Shown here: in pieces, positions 8,656 through 17,060 of the stretch | How positions within the stretch are numbered: the stretch's first letter is position 1 | Layout of the letters: each line of letters begins with the position of its first letter | NCBI RefSeq assembly: GCF_014205225.1 | Contig: NZ_JACHNB010000001.1 | Location: forward strand, 3,949,501 to 4,013,500 | Source: Actinoplanes octamycinicus | Lineage (GTDB): Bacteria > Actinomycetota > Actinomycetes > Mycobacteriales > Micromonosporaceae | DNA length: 64,000 bases | Direction of reading: 5' to 3' | Translations under genes and position numbers: made by a program | Notes under the pieces: generated by a model | Seen by the model: only the letters and a program-made list of their open reading frames with translations | Told to the model about the DNA's origin: nothing | Database searches by the model: none

Positions 8656-9852
8656 GTGGGATTGCTCGACCGGTTCGTGTCGCCCCGGCGCCGATTCGCG
8701 GCGCTGGCCCTCCGCGTCGCCCGGCGGACCCCCGGGGTGGAGCGCGCGGTGCACCGGCCGGAGGACTTCGCCATCGCGATCTATCGCACCGGCGCGTCCG
8801 GCCCGGCACACCTCTACCTCGCCAACATCTTCCGGGAGACCGCCGACATCCCGGCCGCCGAGCGCCGGGAGCGACTGGCCAAGCTGGTCCGGATCATGGC
8901 GGCGCCGCCACCCGACGACACCTGGGAGACGGTCCGGCCGAAACTGCGCCCGGTGCTGCGCCCGGTCACCTTCGGCTCGGCCGGCCCGCCCGGGATGCGG
9001 CCGCCGATCTCCCGGCCGGCGCTGCCGTACCTCAAGGAGCTGGTCGTGGTCGACCAGCCGGAGGCGATGGCCTACGTGGTGCCGGACCGGGTCGACGAGT
9101 GGGGCGTCTCCGCCGAGGAGGTGTTCAGCACCGCCCGGGCCAACCTGGCCGAGATGGCCCGCACCTCGCTGGAGCACCCGTGGCCCAGCGGCCAGCCGCT
9201 GATCAGCATGCTCGACGACGGCGACGCCTATTTCACCTCGTTGCTGCTGGCGCCCGGCTGGCTGGCCGAGGTCGGCGAGCGGCTCGGCGGCCCGGTCCTG
9301 GCCTTCGCGCCGGACAACAACACGCTGCTGCTCTGCCCGCTGCCGGACACCACCGCGGAGCCGTTCTACGCACTGGTCGACCAGCATTTCAAGGAGGCGC
9401 CGCGGAGCCTGTCGCCGGTCGGTTACGTGGCCGGGCCGCACGGCCGGGCGGTCGCCTACACCCCGCCGCCGGGCCACCCGCACTACCTCTCCGCCCGGCG
9501 CGCCGAGACCCTGCTCGCGCTGACCGAGTACCAGGGCCAGACCAACTGGCTGGCCGAGCAGTACGCGCAGGCCGGCGTGGAGGTGCACGTCGGCGGCCTG
9601 CTGGCGGCCGAGCCGGTGGGCGGCCCGCCGGAGACGATCGCGGTGTGGACCGCCGGGGTGAGCACCCTGCTGCCCAAGGCGGACACCATCGCGTTCGTGC
9701 ACCCGGACGCCGGGCCGCAGTTCCGCGCGCCGTGGGACGCGGTGGCCGAGCGGGTCGGGCTGGAGGCCGAGCCGCTGCTCGCGCCGGCCCGCTACCGGGT
9801 CGAGGACTGGCCGCCCGCCGAGGTGCTGAACGAGCTCCGGCTGAACGCCTAG
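8656..9852 (+). CDS. DUF1444-like protein
   Basis: Soluble protein of 398 residues similar in layout to the DUF1444 (YtpQ-type) family, whose function is unknown. Recognisable blocks are PYLKELVVVDQPEAMAYVVP, LEHPWPSGQPLISMLDDGDA, and APDNNTLLLCPLPD. The GTG start at 8656 gives MGLLDRFVSPRRRFAALALR, an amphipathic N-terminus. There is no signal peptide or membrane segment. It reads in the same direction as the oxidoreductase gene 50 bases downstream, so they may share a transcript, but nothing ties the two functions together. Confidence 0.65.
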   Translation: MGLLDRFVSPRRRFAALALRVARRTPGVERAVHRPEDFAIAIYRTGASGPAHLYLANIFRETADIPAAERRERLAKLVRIMAAPPPDDTWETVRPKLRPVLRPVTFGSAGPPGMRPPISRPALPYLKELVVVDQPEAMAYVVPDRVDEWGVSAEEVFSTARANLAEMARTSLEHPWPSGQPLISMLDDGDAYFTSLLLAPGWLAEVGERLGGPVLAFAPDNNTLLLCPLPDTTAEPFYALVDQHFKEAPRSLSPVGYVAGPHGRAVAYTPPPGHPHYLSARRAETLLALTEYQGQTNWLAEQYAQAGVEVHVGGLLAAEPVGGPPETIAVWTAGVSTLLPKADTIAFVHPDAGPQFRAPWDAVAERVGLEAEPLLAPARYRVEDWPPAEVLNELRLNA

Positions 9853-9903
9853 GGTGCCGATCCCGCCGGACCGTGCCCGGCGGCCGGAGGGCAGACTGGC
9901 GCG

Positions 9904-12159
9904 GTGTCGCCGATCGATGACGAAGAGCGCCGGCTGCGGGTGGGTGCGCCGGCCGACCACGCCGCCGGACTCCGGGCCGTCCGGCTGAGCCTGACCAACG
10001 CGGTGCGGCAGATGGGCGTCCGCAAGACGGTCCGCAACCTGCGCCCGCTCAACCAGCACGACGGCGTCGACTGCATGAGCTGCGCCTGGCCGGACCCGCC
10101 GGGCCACCGGCACACCGCCGAGTTCTGTGAGAACGGGGCGAAGGCGGTCTCCTGGGAGGGCACCCGGGCCACCGCCGGTCCGGAGTTCTTCGCCGCCCAC
10201 TCGATCGCCGACCTGACCGGGCGGACCGATCACTGGCTGGAGAAACAGGGGCGGCTCACGCACCCGATGGTGCGCCGGGAGGGTGGCACGCACTACGAGC
10301 CGATCTCGTGGGACGAGGCGTTCCTCCTGGCGGGGCGGCAGCTGTCCCGCTTGGGGAGCCCGGACGAGGCCGTCTTCTACACCTCCGGCCGGGCCAGCAA
10401 CGAGGCCGCCTTCGTCTACCAGCTGCTCGCCCGCGCCCTGGGCACCAACAACCTGCCGGACTGCTCGAACATGTGCCACGAGTCCACCGGCACCGCGCTG
10501 ATGCGCACGATCGGCGTCGGCAAGGGCTCGGTCACCCTGGACGACCTGCACCAGGCCGACCTGATCGTGGTGTCCGGGCAGAACCCCGGCACCAACCACC
10601 CGCGGATGCTGACCGCGCTGGAGATCGCCAAGCGGGACGGCGCGAAGATCCTGGCGATCAATCCGCTGCCCGAGGCCGGCCTGCTGCGCTTCGACAACCC
10701 GCAGAAGGCGCGCGGCCTGGTCGGCGGCGGCACCGCGCTGGCCGACCGGCTGCTGCGCGTCCGCTCCAACGGCGACCTGGCGCTCTGGAAGGCGATCGGC
10801 AGCCTGCTGCTGGCTCGCGGAGTCGCCGACAAGGAGTTCATCGCGTCGTCCACGGTCGGCTTCGAGGCCTGGGCCGCGCACGTCGCCCGGGTGGACCGGG
10901 ACGCCGTGCTGGCCGCCACCGGCCTGGACTGGGCGGAGGTCGAGGCCGCGGCCGACATGCTGGCCTCGGCGAAACGGATCGTGCACTGCTGGGCGATGGG
11001 CATCACCCAGCACCGCAACGCGGTTGCCACGATCAAGGAGTTCGTCAACGTCGCCCTGCTCCAAGGCATGATCGGCAAGCCGGGCGCCGGCCTCTGCCCG
11101 GTCCGCGGGCACTCCAACGTGCAGGGCGACCGGAGCATGGGCATCTGGGAGAAACCGCCCGCGCTCTTCCTGGACCGGCTGCGCGACGAGTTCGGCTTCG
11201 AGCCGCCCCGCGAGCACGGGGTGGACGCCGCCGACGCGGTCCGGGCGTTCCGGGACGGCCGGGCCAAGGTCTTCGTGGCGCTGGGCGGCAACTTCGTGGC
11301 CGCGATGTCGGACACCGAGGTGACCGCGGCCGCGATGCGCAACGCCGACCTCACCGTGCAGATCTCCACCAAGCTCAACCGCAGCCACCTGGAGGCCGGG
11401 CGGACCGCGCTGATCCTGCCCACTCTCGGCCGCACCGAGCAGGACCACACCGGCGGCCGGGTGCAGCGGATCACCGTGGAGGACTCGATGTCCGCGGTGC
11501 ACGCGTCGCGGGGCCGGTCCGAGCCGGCCGGGCCGCTGCTGCGCTCCGAGGTGGACATCGTCTGCGCGATCGCCGAGGCCGCGCTGGGCGACCGGCACGG
11601 CATCCCGTGGGCGGGTTTCGCCGCCGACTACCGGACGATCCGGGAGCGGATCGGCCGGGTGGTGCCGGGCTGCGACGACTACGCCGACCGGATCGACGCC
11701 GGCGGGTTCACCATGCCGCACCCGCCGCGCGACTCGCGGACCTTCCCGACCCCGGAGGGGAAGGCGGTCTTCACGGTCAGCCCGCTCGAGGTGCTGACCG
11801 TGCCGGAGGGCCGCCTCGTCCTGCAGACGCTGCGCAGCCACGACCAGTTCAACACCACGATCTACGGGCTGGACGACCGGTACCGCGGGATCCGCTCCGG
11901 GCGCCGGGTGGTCTTCATCAGCGCGGCCGACCTGGCCGAGCTCGGCTTCGCCGACGGCGAGCTGGTGGACCTGATCTCCGAGTGGCCGGACGGCGAGCGC
12001 CGGGCCGACCGCTTCCGGCTGGTCGAGTACGACACCCCGAAGGGCTGCGTGGCCGCCTACTACCCGGAGACCAACCCGCTGGTGCCGCTCGACTCGCAGG
12101 CCGAGGAGAGCGGCACACCGACCTCGAAATGGGTGATCGTCCGCCTGGAGCGCCGCTGA
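9904..12159 (+). CDS. YdeP/FdhF-type molybdopterin oxidoreductase
   Basis: Large molybdopterin-guanine-dinucleotide enzyme of 751 residues, YdeP branch of the formate dehydrogenase alpha family, cytoplasmic. The N-terminus has CMSCAWP and a later FCENGAK, the sparse cysteine set of this branch rather than a full ferredoxin-like cluster domain. The probable metal ligand is Cys191 in NMCHESTGTAL, where formate dehydrogenases have Cys or Sec. Further signatures are VSGQNPGTNHPRML and the C-terminal cofactor domain HDQFNTTIYGLDDRYRGI. In enterobacteria YdeP is linked to acid resistance; the substrate is not established. Start is a GTG at 9904. No FdhD or electron-transfer subunit is adjacent. Confidence 0.88.
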   Translation: MSPIDDEERRLRVGAPADHAAGLRAVRLSLTNAVRQMGVRKTVRNLRPLNQHDGVDCMSCAWPDPPGHRHTAEFCENGAKAVSWEGTRATAGPEFFAAHSIADLTGRTDHWLEKQGRLTHPMVRREGGTHYEPISWDEAFLLAGRQLSRLGSPDEAVFYTSGRASNEAAFVYQLLARALGTNNLPDCSNMCHESTGTALMRTIGVGKGSVTLDDLHQADLIVVSGQNPGTNHPRMLTALEIAKRDGAKILAINPLPEAGLLRFDNPQKARGLVGGGTALADRLLRVRSNGDLALWKAIGSLLLARGVADKEFIASSTVGFEAWAAHVARVDRDAVLAATGLDWAEVEAAADMLASAKRIVHCWAMGITQHRNAVATIKEFVNVALLQGMIGKPGAGLCPVRGHSNVQGDRSMGIWEKPPALFLDRLRDEFGFEPPREHGVDAADAVRAFRDGRAKVFVALGGNFVAAMSDTEVTAAAMRNADLTVQISTKLNRSHLEAGRTALILPTLGRTEQDHTGGRVQRITVEDSMSAVHASRGRSEPAGPLLRSEVDIVCAIAEAALGDRHGIPWAGFAADYRTIRERIGRVVPGCDDYADRIDAGGFTMPHPPRDSRTFPTPEGKAVFTVSPLEVLTVPEGRLVLQTLRSHDQFNTTIYGLDDRYRGIRSGRRVVFISAADLAELGFADGELVDLISEWPDGERRADRFRLVEYDTPKGCVAAYYPETNPLVPLDSQAEESGTPTSKWVIVRLERR

Positions 12160-12239
12160 CTCGCGGTCCGCGTCCGGTTGCGGCGTCCATTTTCTGGTAC
12201 GACCGGCGCTCCCGTGCGGTCGGCCCGCGAGGCCCGGCC

Positions 12240-12269
12240 CCCGCACGACCGCCGCGCGGCTCGTGCGGG
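12240..12269. terminator. Hairpin between convergent genes
   Basis: CCCGCACGA pairs with TCGTGCGGG around a GC-rich 12-base loop that can itself pair. It sits in the 127 bases between the convergent oxidoreductase and aminopeptidase genes. There is no T tract, as is common in actinomycetes, so a terminator role is inferred from position only. Confidence 0.4.
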
Positions 12270-12286
12270 TCCGCTCGACCTTCCGG

Positions 12287-13054
12287 TCAGGGGCGCCCGG
12301 TCAGGACTCGCGGGCCGGACTCGGTGATGGCGACGGTGTGCTCGGAGTGCGCGGTCCGGGAGCCGTCCGCCGAGCGGATCGTCCAGCCGTCCTCGTCGAA
12401 CTTGATCTTATCGGTGGACTGGCAGAACCACGGCTCGATGGCGATCGTCAGCCCGGGGTCGAGCTTCATGCCGCGACGGGGCCGGCCGCTGTTCGCCACG
12501 TGCGGCGCCTCGTGCATGGTCCGCCCGATGCCGTGGCCGCCGAACTCGCCGTTCACCCGGTAGCCGTAGGAGTGGGCGACCTCGCCGATCGCGGCCGAGA
12601 TGTCGCCCAGCCGGCCGCCGGGCTGAGCGGCGGCGATGCCGGCGACCAGGGCGACCTCGGTGGCCTCGATCAGTTTCTGGTCGGCCGGGTCCGGCTCGCC
12701 GACGATGACCGAGAGCGCGGAGTCGGCGACCCAGCCGTCGATGCCGACCGCCATGTCGATGCTCAGCAGGTCGCCGTCCCGCAGCACGTAGTCGTGTGGC
12801 AGGCCGTGCAGCACCGCGTCGTTGACCGACAGGCAGAGCACGTTGCGGAACGGGCCGCGCCCGAACGACGGGGCGTAGTCCCAGTAGCAGGACTCGGCGC
12901 CGCGTTCCTTGATCCGGCGGCGGGCGTGGTGTTCGAGGTCCATCAGGTTGACCCCGACCGCGGCGACCCGGCTCAGCTCGGCGAGCAGCTCGCCGACGAA
13001 CTGGCCGGTCACCGCCATCCGGCCGATCTCCTCGGCGGACTTCAGCTCGATCAC
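12287..13054 (-). CDS. map: Type I methionine aminopeptidase
   Basis: Removes the initiator methionine from new proteins in the cytoplasm. The 255-residue protein covers the catalytic pita-bread domain only: VLHGLPHDYVLRDGDLLSID supplies the first Asp ligand region, ADSALSVIVGE the second, GGHGIGRTMHEAPHV the His ligand, TIAIEPWF and AHSEHTVAITESG the Glu ligands. The second ligand motif reads ADSA rather than the usual GDSA. The GTG start at 13052-13054 follows GAGGGAGG. The gene is divergent from a small XRE regulator with two AT-rich palindromes between them, suggesting this is a regulated, probably secondary, map gene rather than the ribosomal-locus copy. Confidence 0.9.
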   Translation of the reverse strand: MIELKSAEEIGRMAVTGQFVGELLAELSRVAAVGVNLMDLEHHARRRIKERGAESCYWDYAPSFGRGPFRNVLCLSVNDAVLHGLPHDYVLRDGDLLSIDMAVGIDGWVADSALSVIVGEPDPADQKLIEATEVALVAGIAAAQPGGRLGDISAAIGEVAHSYGYRVNGEFGGHGIGRTMHEAPHVANSGRPRRGMKLDPGLTIAIEPWFCQSTDKIKFDEDGWTIRSADGSRTAHSEHTVAITESGPRVLTGRP

Positions 13055-13073
13055 GACAGCCTCCCTCTCTGGT

Positions 13074-13109
13074 GCGGTATTTTTATACCACGCGGTATTT
13101 TTATACCAC
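13074..13109. promoter_or_regulatory. Tandem duplicated operator between map and xre
   Basis: Two perfect back-to-back copies of the 18-mer GCGGTATTTTTATACCAC (13074-13091, 13092-13109). Each contains the interrupted palindrome GGTAT-TTTT-ATACC. This is by far the most AT-rich block of the region and lies 20 bases from the map start and 25 from the xre start. Inference: binding site for the adjacent XRE protein, overlapping both promoters. Confidence 0.7.
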
Positions 13110-13133
13110 CGTCGCGCGGGATATCCTGCTGGC

Positions 13134-13400
13134 ATGGTTCGCCAACCGCTCACCGCCGAACAGATCGCCGCGGGCCGGCGCCTCGGGGCCGCCCTGCGGG
13201 CCGCCCGGTCCGGCCGCAGCCTCGTCGAGGTGGCGCTGGCGGCCGGCATCTCCCCGGAGACGCTGCGCAAGATCGAGGCGGGCCGGCTGCCCGCCCCGGC
13301 GTTCGGCACCGTGGTCGGCCTGAGCCAGGCCCTCGACATCCCGCTCAGCGAGCTGGCCGAGGTCTGGCTGGCCGACACGGCCATCGGCAAGGCGTCCTGA
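13134..13400 (+). CDS. Small XRE-family helix-turn-helix regulator
   Basis: Regulator of 88 residues consisting almost only of an XRE helix-turn-helix: GRRLGAALRAARSGRSLVEV, then LAAGISPETLRKIEAGRLP and a closing VVGLSQALDIPLSELAEVW. No sensor or dimerisation extension is present. It starts at the ATG at 13134 with no convincing ribosome site. It is divergent from map and faces the duplicated GGTATTTTTATACC operator, so it very probably controls both genes. Downstream lies an inverted partial copy of its own helix-turn-helix coding segment. Confidence 0.85.
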   Translation: MVRQPLTAEQIAAGRRLGAALRAARSGRSLVEVALAAGISPETLRKIEAGRLPAPAFGTVVGLSQALDIPLSELAEVWLADTAIGKAS

Positions 13401-13470
13401 CCGCCTCGATCTTGCGCAGCTTCTCCGGGGAGACGCCGGCCGACACGGCCCTCCGCAAGGCGTCCTGACC
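13401..13470. repeat. Rearranged partial copy of the xre gene
   Basis: The segment 13403-13440 is close to the reverse complement of 13244-13284, the part of xre that encodes SPETLRKIEA. It is followed at 13441-13470 by a near-direct copy (28 of 30 bases by eye) of the xre 3' end at 13373-13402. On the reverse strand the middle part still reads AGVSPEKLRKIEA. It looks like a duplication with inversion; the transcript end could fold back on the coding region. Confidence 0.6.
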
Positions 13471-13506
13471 ACTGCCGGCCCGCGGTCCGAGCGAGGTGCC
13501 CGGAGA

Positions 13507-14481
13507 TCAGTCGGCGGTCGGCTCCAGCACGCCGGCGAGCGCCTCGACCCCGCCGCCCCAGGCCGCGGCCAGCACCGCGGCGATCACCGTGACCGCGCGC
13601 AGCGCGTGGAAACCGCCCCGGCCCATCAGGGCGTGGGCCAGGCCGCGGACGAAGGCCCGGGGCAGGGTCCGCTTCAGGTAGTCCGCCTCGGCGCCGAGCT
13701 TCTGCTCCTTCGGCAGCAGCCCGGCCATCTGCACCTTGCCGCGGCCCTCGTGGTAGCAGCGCGACATCAGGAATGCGAACGTCGACCGGGACCTCGGCAC
13801 CTCGTGGTCGATCACCGCGTCCGGGACGTACATCCAGTGGCCGCCGTTCACCGCGCTCATCCGCAGGCAGAGCTCGGTGTCCTCGGGCCGGTTCCGGTCA
13901 CCCAGCTTGCCGAAGCCGGTGCGGAACCCGCCGACCGCCAGGAACGCGTCCCGGCGCACGATCATGCTGGCCGACCAGACGTTGCGGATCGGCGCGGTGC
14001 TGGTCGGCATCCCGGTGTACGACACGCCGACCGCCCAGAGCAGCTCGTCCGGCCACCAGCGCGGCCGGCGTCCCTCCCAGTTCGGGATGATGCCGCCGCC
14101 GGCGCCGACCACCCGCGGATCCCGGAACGGCATGATCAGCCCCTGCAGCCAGGTCGGCGCGGCGACCGTGTCGTCGTCCAGGAAGGCGATCAGCGGGGTG
14201 CGGGTGTGGAAGGCGCCGGTGTTCCGGTTGCCGGAGGCGCCCCGGGCGTACGCGTTCTCCAGCACGGTGACGCCGGGGAACTCCTGCCGGACCCGGGTGG
14301 CCATGGCCGGGTTGTGGTCGACCACGACCACCACCTCGCCGGCCGGGTATGTCTGGTGCTGTGCCGACCGGATGGTCCGGGACAGCGAAGCCCACCGCCG
14401 TTCGGTGTGCGTGGGAACGACGATGCTGACGGCGGGATTGCCGAAAGGCTCCAAAGCTGGCTGCTCCTCAGTCAACTGCAC
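13507..14481 (-). CDS. Family 2 glycosyltransferase
   Basis: Transfers a sugar from a nucleotide donor, acceptor unknown. The 324-residue protein has the GT-A fold order: VSIVVPTHTERRWASLSRTI, VVVVVDHNP, a GASGNRNTG donor-site helix, and the metal-binding FLDDDT in which the middle Asp is the DXD-type residue. EDTELCLRMSAVNGGHW is the ED acceptor-side motif of this family. A hydrophobic C-terminal segment (about residues 295-315, ALRAVTVIAAVLAAAWGGG) may attach it to the membrane. The start is a GTG at 14481. It is divergent from the kinase gene over a 265-base gap; no other polysaccharide gene is adjacent. Confidence 0.85.
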   Translation of the reverse strand: MQLTEEQPALEPFGNPAVSIVVPTHTERRWASLSRTIRSAQHQTYPAGEVVVVVDHNPAMATRVRQEFPGVTVLENAYARGASGNRNTGAFHTRTPLIAFLDDDTVAAPTWLQGLIMPFRDPRVVGAGGGIIPNWEGRRPRWWPDELLWAVGVSYTGMPTSTAPIRNVWSASMIVRRDAFLAVGGFRTGFGKLGDRNRPEDTELCLRMSAVNGGHWMYVPDAVIDHEVPRSRSTFAFLMSRCYHEGRGKVQMAGLLPKEQKLGAEADYLKRTLPRAFVRGLAHALMGRGGFHALRAVTVIAAVLAAAWGGGVEALAGVLEPTAD

Positions 14482-14746
14482 GGGGCGCAGTCATGCGGAT
14501 CGGGCGGGCCCCGACGCTACGGAGCCGTTTCTGTGCTGTGGAATTGTTGGAACGGGGGACCGGAACTCCGCCGAAAGGCTGAAGCGCTGCACGCGGTGAT
14601 CGGGCGTTCCCGCACCGTGCACCTTCGTCCGTCCGGAGGGTCGATCCGGCCCTTTCGGAAGTCGAATCTGGCCCTTCTCGCTGTGCCGGACCTGTGGTCC
14701 GGCGCTATTCGCCGGGCGATCTTGATCACTGCGGTGACGTGCGAAT
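14482..14746. other. Divergent intergenic region, glycosyltransferase / kinase
   Basis: No gene seen. It should carry the promoters of the two divergent genes. Short palindromic elements such as CCGGACctgtggTCCGG (about 14687) are present, but I cannot assign a regulator. Confidence 0.4.
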
Positions 14747-15325
14747 ATGGGGCGGATGAGCCAGAAAAGCCGCGATGGGGACGACAGCTGGCCGGCCGCG
14801 GCCGCCGACCGGGTGGTGACCTGGGCGCGGGGTCTGGGCCCGTCCGCGGGGGACCGGCGGGTGCTGGCCATCGAAGGTCGTTCCGGCTCCGGGAAGAGCA
14901 GCCTGGCTGCGGCGGTCGCCGATCGGCTCGGGGCGGCGCTGATCCGGATGGACGATCTGTACGCCGGGTGGGACGGGCTGGACCAGGGTGTGTCCGCGCT
15001 GCGGGACTGGGTGCTGGCGCCGCTCGCGGAGGGCCGTCCGGCGATCTGGCGGCGGTGGGACTGGGCGGCCGGGGAGTACGCCGAGGAGCATCGGGTGCCG
15101 GACGGCAGGTGGCTGGTGGTCGAGGGGGTGGGTGCGGGCGCGCCGCGTTCGTACCTCAGCGGCCTGGTCTGGCTGGCCAGCCCCGCCCCTGTCCGCAAGC
15201 AGCGTGCCCTGGCCCGCGACGGCGACCTGTACGCCCCGCACTGGGACCGCTGGGCCGGCCACGAGCAAGCCTTCTACACCGCCAACCCCGTCCACTCCCA
15301 AGCCGACCTGGTCCTCGACAACTAA
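14747..15325 (+). CDS. P-loop kinase, uridine-kinase-like
   Basis: Small nucleotide-binding protein of 192 residues. RVLAIEGRSGSGKSSLAAAV is a textbook Walker A; LIRMDDLYAGWDGLDQGV matches the substrate-binding DD region of uridine kinase-like enzymes, and WLVVEGVGAG is the Walker B/acidic strand. The C-terminal arginine-rich stretch (SPAPVRKQRALARDG) would be the lid. Such stand-alone actinobacterial proteins are annotated as uridine kinase-like or ATP-binding; the true acceptor is not known. Two ATGs, 14747 and 14756, are possible starts and neither has a strong ribosome site. A GC-rich repeat array follows at once. Confidence 0.75.
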   Translation: MGRMSQKSRDGDDSWPAAAADRVVTWARGLGPSAGDRRVLAIEGRSGSGKSSLAAAVADRLGAALIRMDDLYAGWDGLDQGVSALRDWVLAPLAEGRPAIWRRWDWAAGEYAEEHRVPDGRWLVVEGVGAGAPRSYLSGLVWLASPAPVRKQRALARDGDLYAPHWDRWAGHEQAFYTANPVHSQADLVLDN

Positions 15326-15335
15326 CCCGTCCCGG

Positions 15336-15575
15336 CTGGCAACTGTCCCGGCCCGTCCCGGCCCGTCCCGGCGCGGCCCGTCCCGGAGCGGCCCGTCCCG
15401 TCCCGGCCCGGCCCGTCCCGGAGCGGCCCGTCCCGGCGCGGAGCGGCTGGCACGGCCCGGCGTGGACCGGCTGGCGACTGGCCCGTCTCGGCGTGGACCG
15501 GCTGGCAACTGGCTTGTCCCGGCGCGGACCGGCTCGCGACTAGCTCGGCCCGGCGCGGACCGGCTGACAGCTCGC
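15336..15575. repeat. GC-rich degenerate repeat array overlapping a gene end
   Basis: First part: many short units of the type GGCCCGTCCCGG. Second part: about four diverged units of 31-33 bases of the type GGCGTGGACCGGCTGGCAAC followed by TGGC-rich spacer. The array runs through the stop of the reverse-strand binding-protein gene (15540) and contributes its last codons. Confidence 0.65.
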
Positions 15576-17060
15576 CGGGTCGGCCAGTTCGGCGCACGGG
15601 CGGAGGCCGTGCGAGCGGAGGATGTCGGCGCCGGTCTGGGTGGTCAGGAAGCGCAGGAAGCTCGCGGTCAGCGACCGGGCTGCCGGCTCGCCAGTGGTGT
15701 AGGCGTACTCGGTCTGCCAGAACGGGTAGAGGTGCGCGTCCGCTTCGGTCACCGTCGGCGGGTGATCGTCGATCCGGACCGTGACCACGCCCTCGGTGGC
15801 AGCCGCCGCCCCGGCCTCGCCGTAGCCCAGCGCCCCGCTCGTGTCCGCGACCGTGGCCAGCAGTTTCTCGGTGTCGCCGACCTCGCACACGAACGGCTCA
15901 CGGCCGCTGTCGTGCGGGCAGACGTCGACCGTCGGCGGCGCCTCCACGGTGGCGCCGAGGACCCGCTCCTTGAACGCCGCCCGGGTGCCCGACCCCCGGT
16001 GCCGGGTGATCAGCCGGATCGGCACGTCGTTGCCGCCGACCGCCTTCCAATTGGTGATCTTCCCGGCGTAGATGTCCCGCACCTGCGCCAGCGACAGGTC
16101 GCGCACGCCCGCGTCCGGGTTCACCGCCAGGGCGAACAGGAAGAAACTGATCGGCCGGCCGAGCAGCGCGGGCATGCCGTCGGCCTTGCGGCCGTCAGAG
16201 AACGCGATGAACTCGCCCTTGTCCCCGGCCCGGCCGTGGTCGTCGAGCACCGCGACCCCCTCGCCGCTGCCCTCCATGGTGAACGCGAACGACGCGCCCG
16301 CGCACACGTCGCGGTAGGCGTCGGCGGCCTCGGTGACGATCGGCTTGAACGCGGTCGAGCCGTAGATCGTGACGTGCCCGGTGGCGCAGTCCAGCGGCGC
16401 CCCGCTGTTGCTGCGCAGGAAGACCGCCAGCTGCGCGACGATCAGCAGGACCAGGAAGCTGACCAGGGTGATGACGCGCTTCGGGGTGTTGGTCCGGCTC
16501 TGCGTCTCCTGGATCCGGCCGTCCTTGATCTCGCCCTCCAGGGTGGGCGGGGCCGGCTCGCCGGTGACTCCGGGGACCCGTTCCAGGGCGGCGAGAACCT
16601 TGTAGTGCGCGTTCCGGTTCATCGGCACCTTGGGCAGCTCGATGACGCCGCCGGCCGGTCGCCGATCGGTCTCCTCCCGGAAACTGGTCCGCAGATCCCG
16701 GAAGTTCGCCCGCAGCGAATCGTTGCTCAGCTCGGTGATGACCGTGCCGACGACCTTCCGATTCGGGAAGAAGAACCGGATGCCGACCCGATCGTCATCG
16801 AGCGCCACATAGTCGTGGGTGTCGATGTAGGTGAATCCGTTGTTCTCCACCCGCAACAGCACGAGCGACGCGTGCTTGAGCGGAACGCCGTGATTCTGCA
16901 ATTCCAGCAGCGCCCCGGGCAGCTCCGCGTCGGTCTCCGCGACGTTGGTCGTCGTGGTGTCCATCTGAACGCGATAGCCGAGGCGTTTCCGTCCTTTGAG
17001 CACGAACTCGTAGAACGCCGCGACACTGGGCACCACGATACCGAGCGTCGCGAGCGCCAC
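15540..17060 (-). CDS. Membrane-anchored PstS-like substrate-binding protein
   Basis: Unusual two-part protein of 506 residues. An N-terminal membrane segment (LATLGIVVPSVAAFYEFVLK) is followed by about 130 residues of unrecognised domain, a second membrane segment near 170-190 (VITLVSFLVLLIVAQLAVFL), and an extracytoplasmic PstS-type phosphate/anion-binding domain: VTIYGSTAFKPIVTEAADAY, MEGSGEGVAVL, YAGKITNWKAVGGNDVPIRL and HRGSGTRAAFKERVL. Classical PstS is a lipoprotein with one anchor; here the ligand domain is tethered to a possible cytoplasmic domain, which suggests sensing rather than transport. No pst permease genes are near. The start is a GTG at 17060 with a weak ribosome site. Confidence 0.7.
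   Translation of the reverse strand: MALATLGIVVPSVAAFYEFVLKGRKRLGYRVQMDTTTTNVAETDAELPGALLELQNHGVPLKHASLVLLRVENNGFTYIDTHDYVALDDDRVGIRFFFPNRKVVGTVITELSNDSLRANFRDLRTSFREETDRRPAGGVIELPKVPMNRNAHYKVLAALERVPGVTGEPAPPTLEGEIKDGRIQETQSRTNTPKRVITLVSFLVLLIVAQLAVFLRSNSGAPLDCATGHVTIYGSTAFKPIVTEAADAYRDVCAGASFAFTMEGSGEGVAVLDDHGRAGDKGEFIAFSDGRKADGMPALLGRPISFFLFALAVNPDAGVRDLSLAQVRDIYAGKITNWKAVGGNDVPIRLITRHRGSGTRAAFKERVLGATVEAPPTVDVCPHDSGREPFVCEVGDTEKLLATVADTSGALGYGEAGAAAATEGVVTVRIDDHPPTVTEADAHLYPFWQTEYAYTTGEPAARSLTASFLRFLTTQTGADILRSHGLRPCAELADPASCQPVRAGPS

Noticed and set aside
8551..12246. Very long reverse-strand frame opposite the DUF1444-like and YdeP-type genes
   Set aside because: Arg/Gly/His-rich shadow of two genes with clear family motifs.
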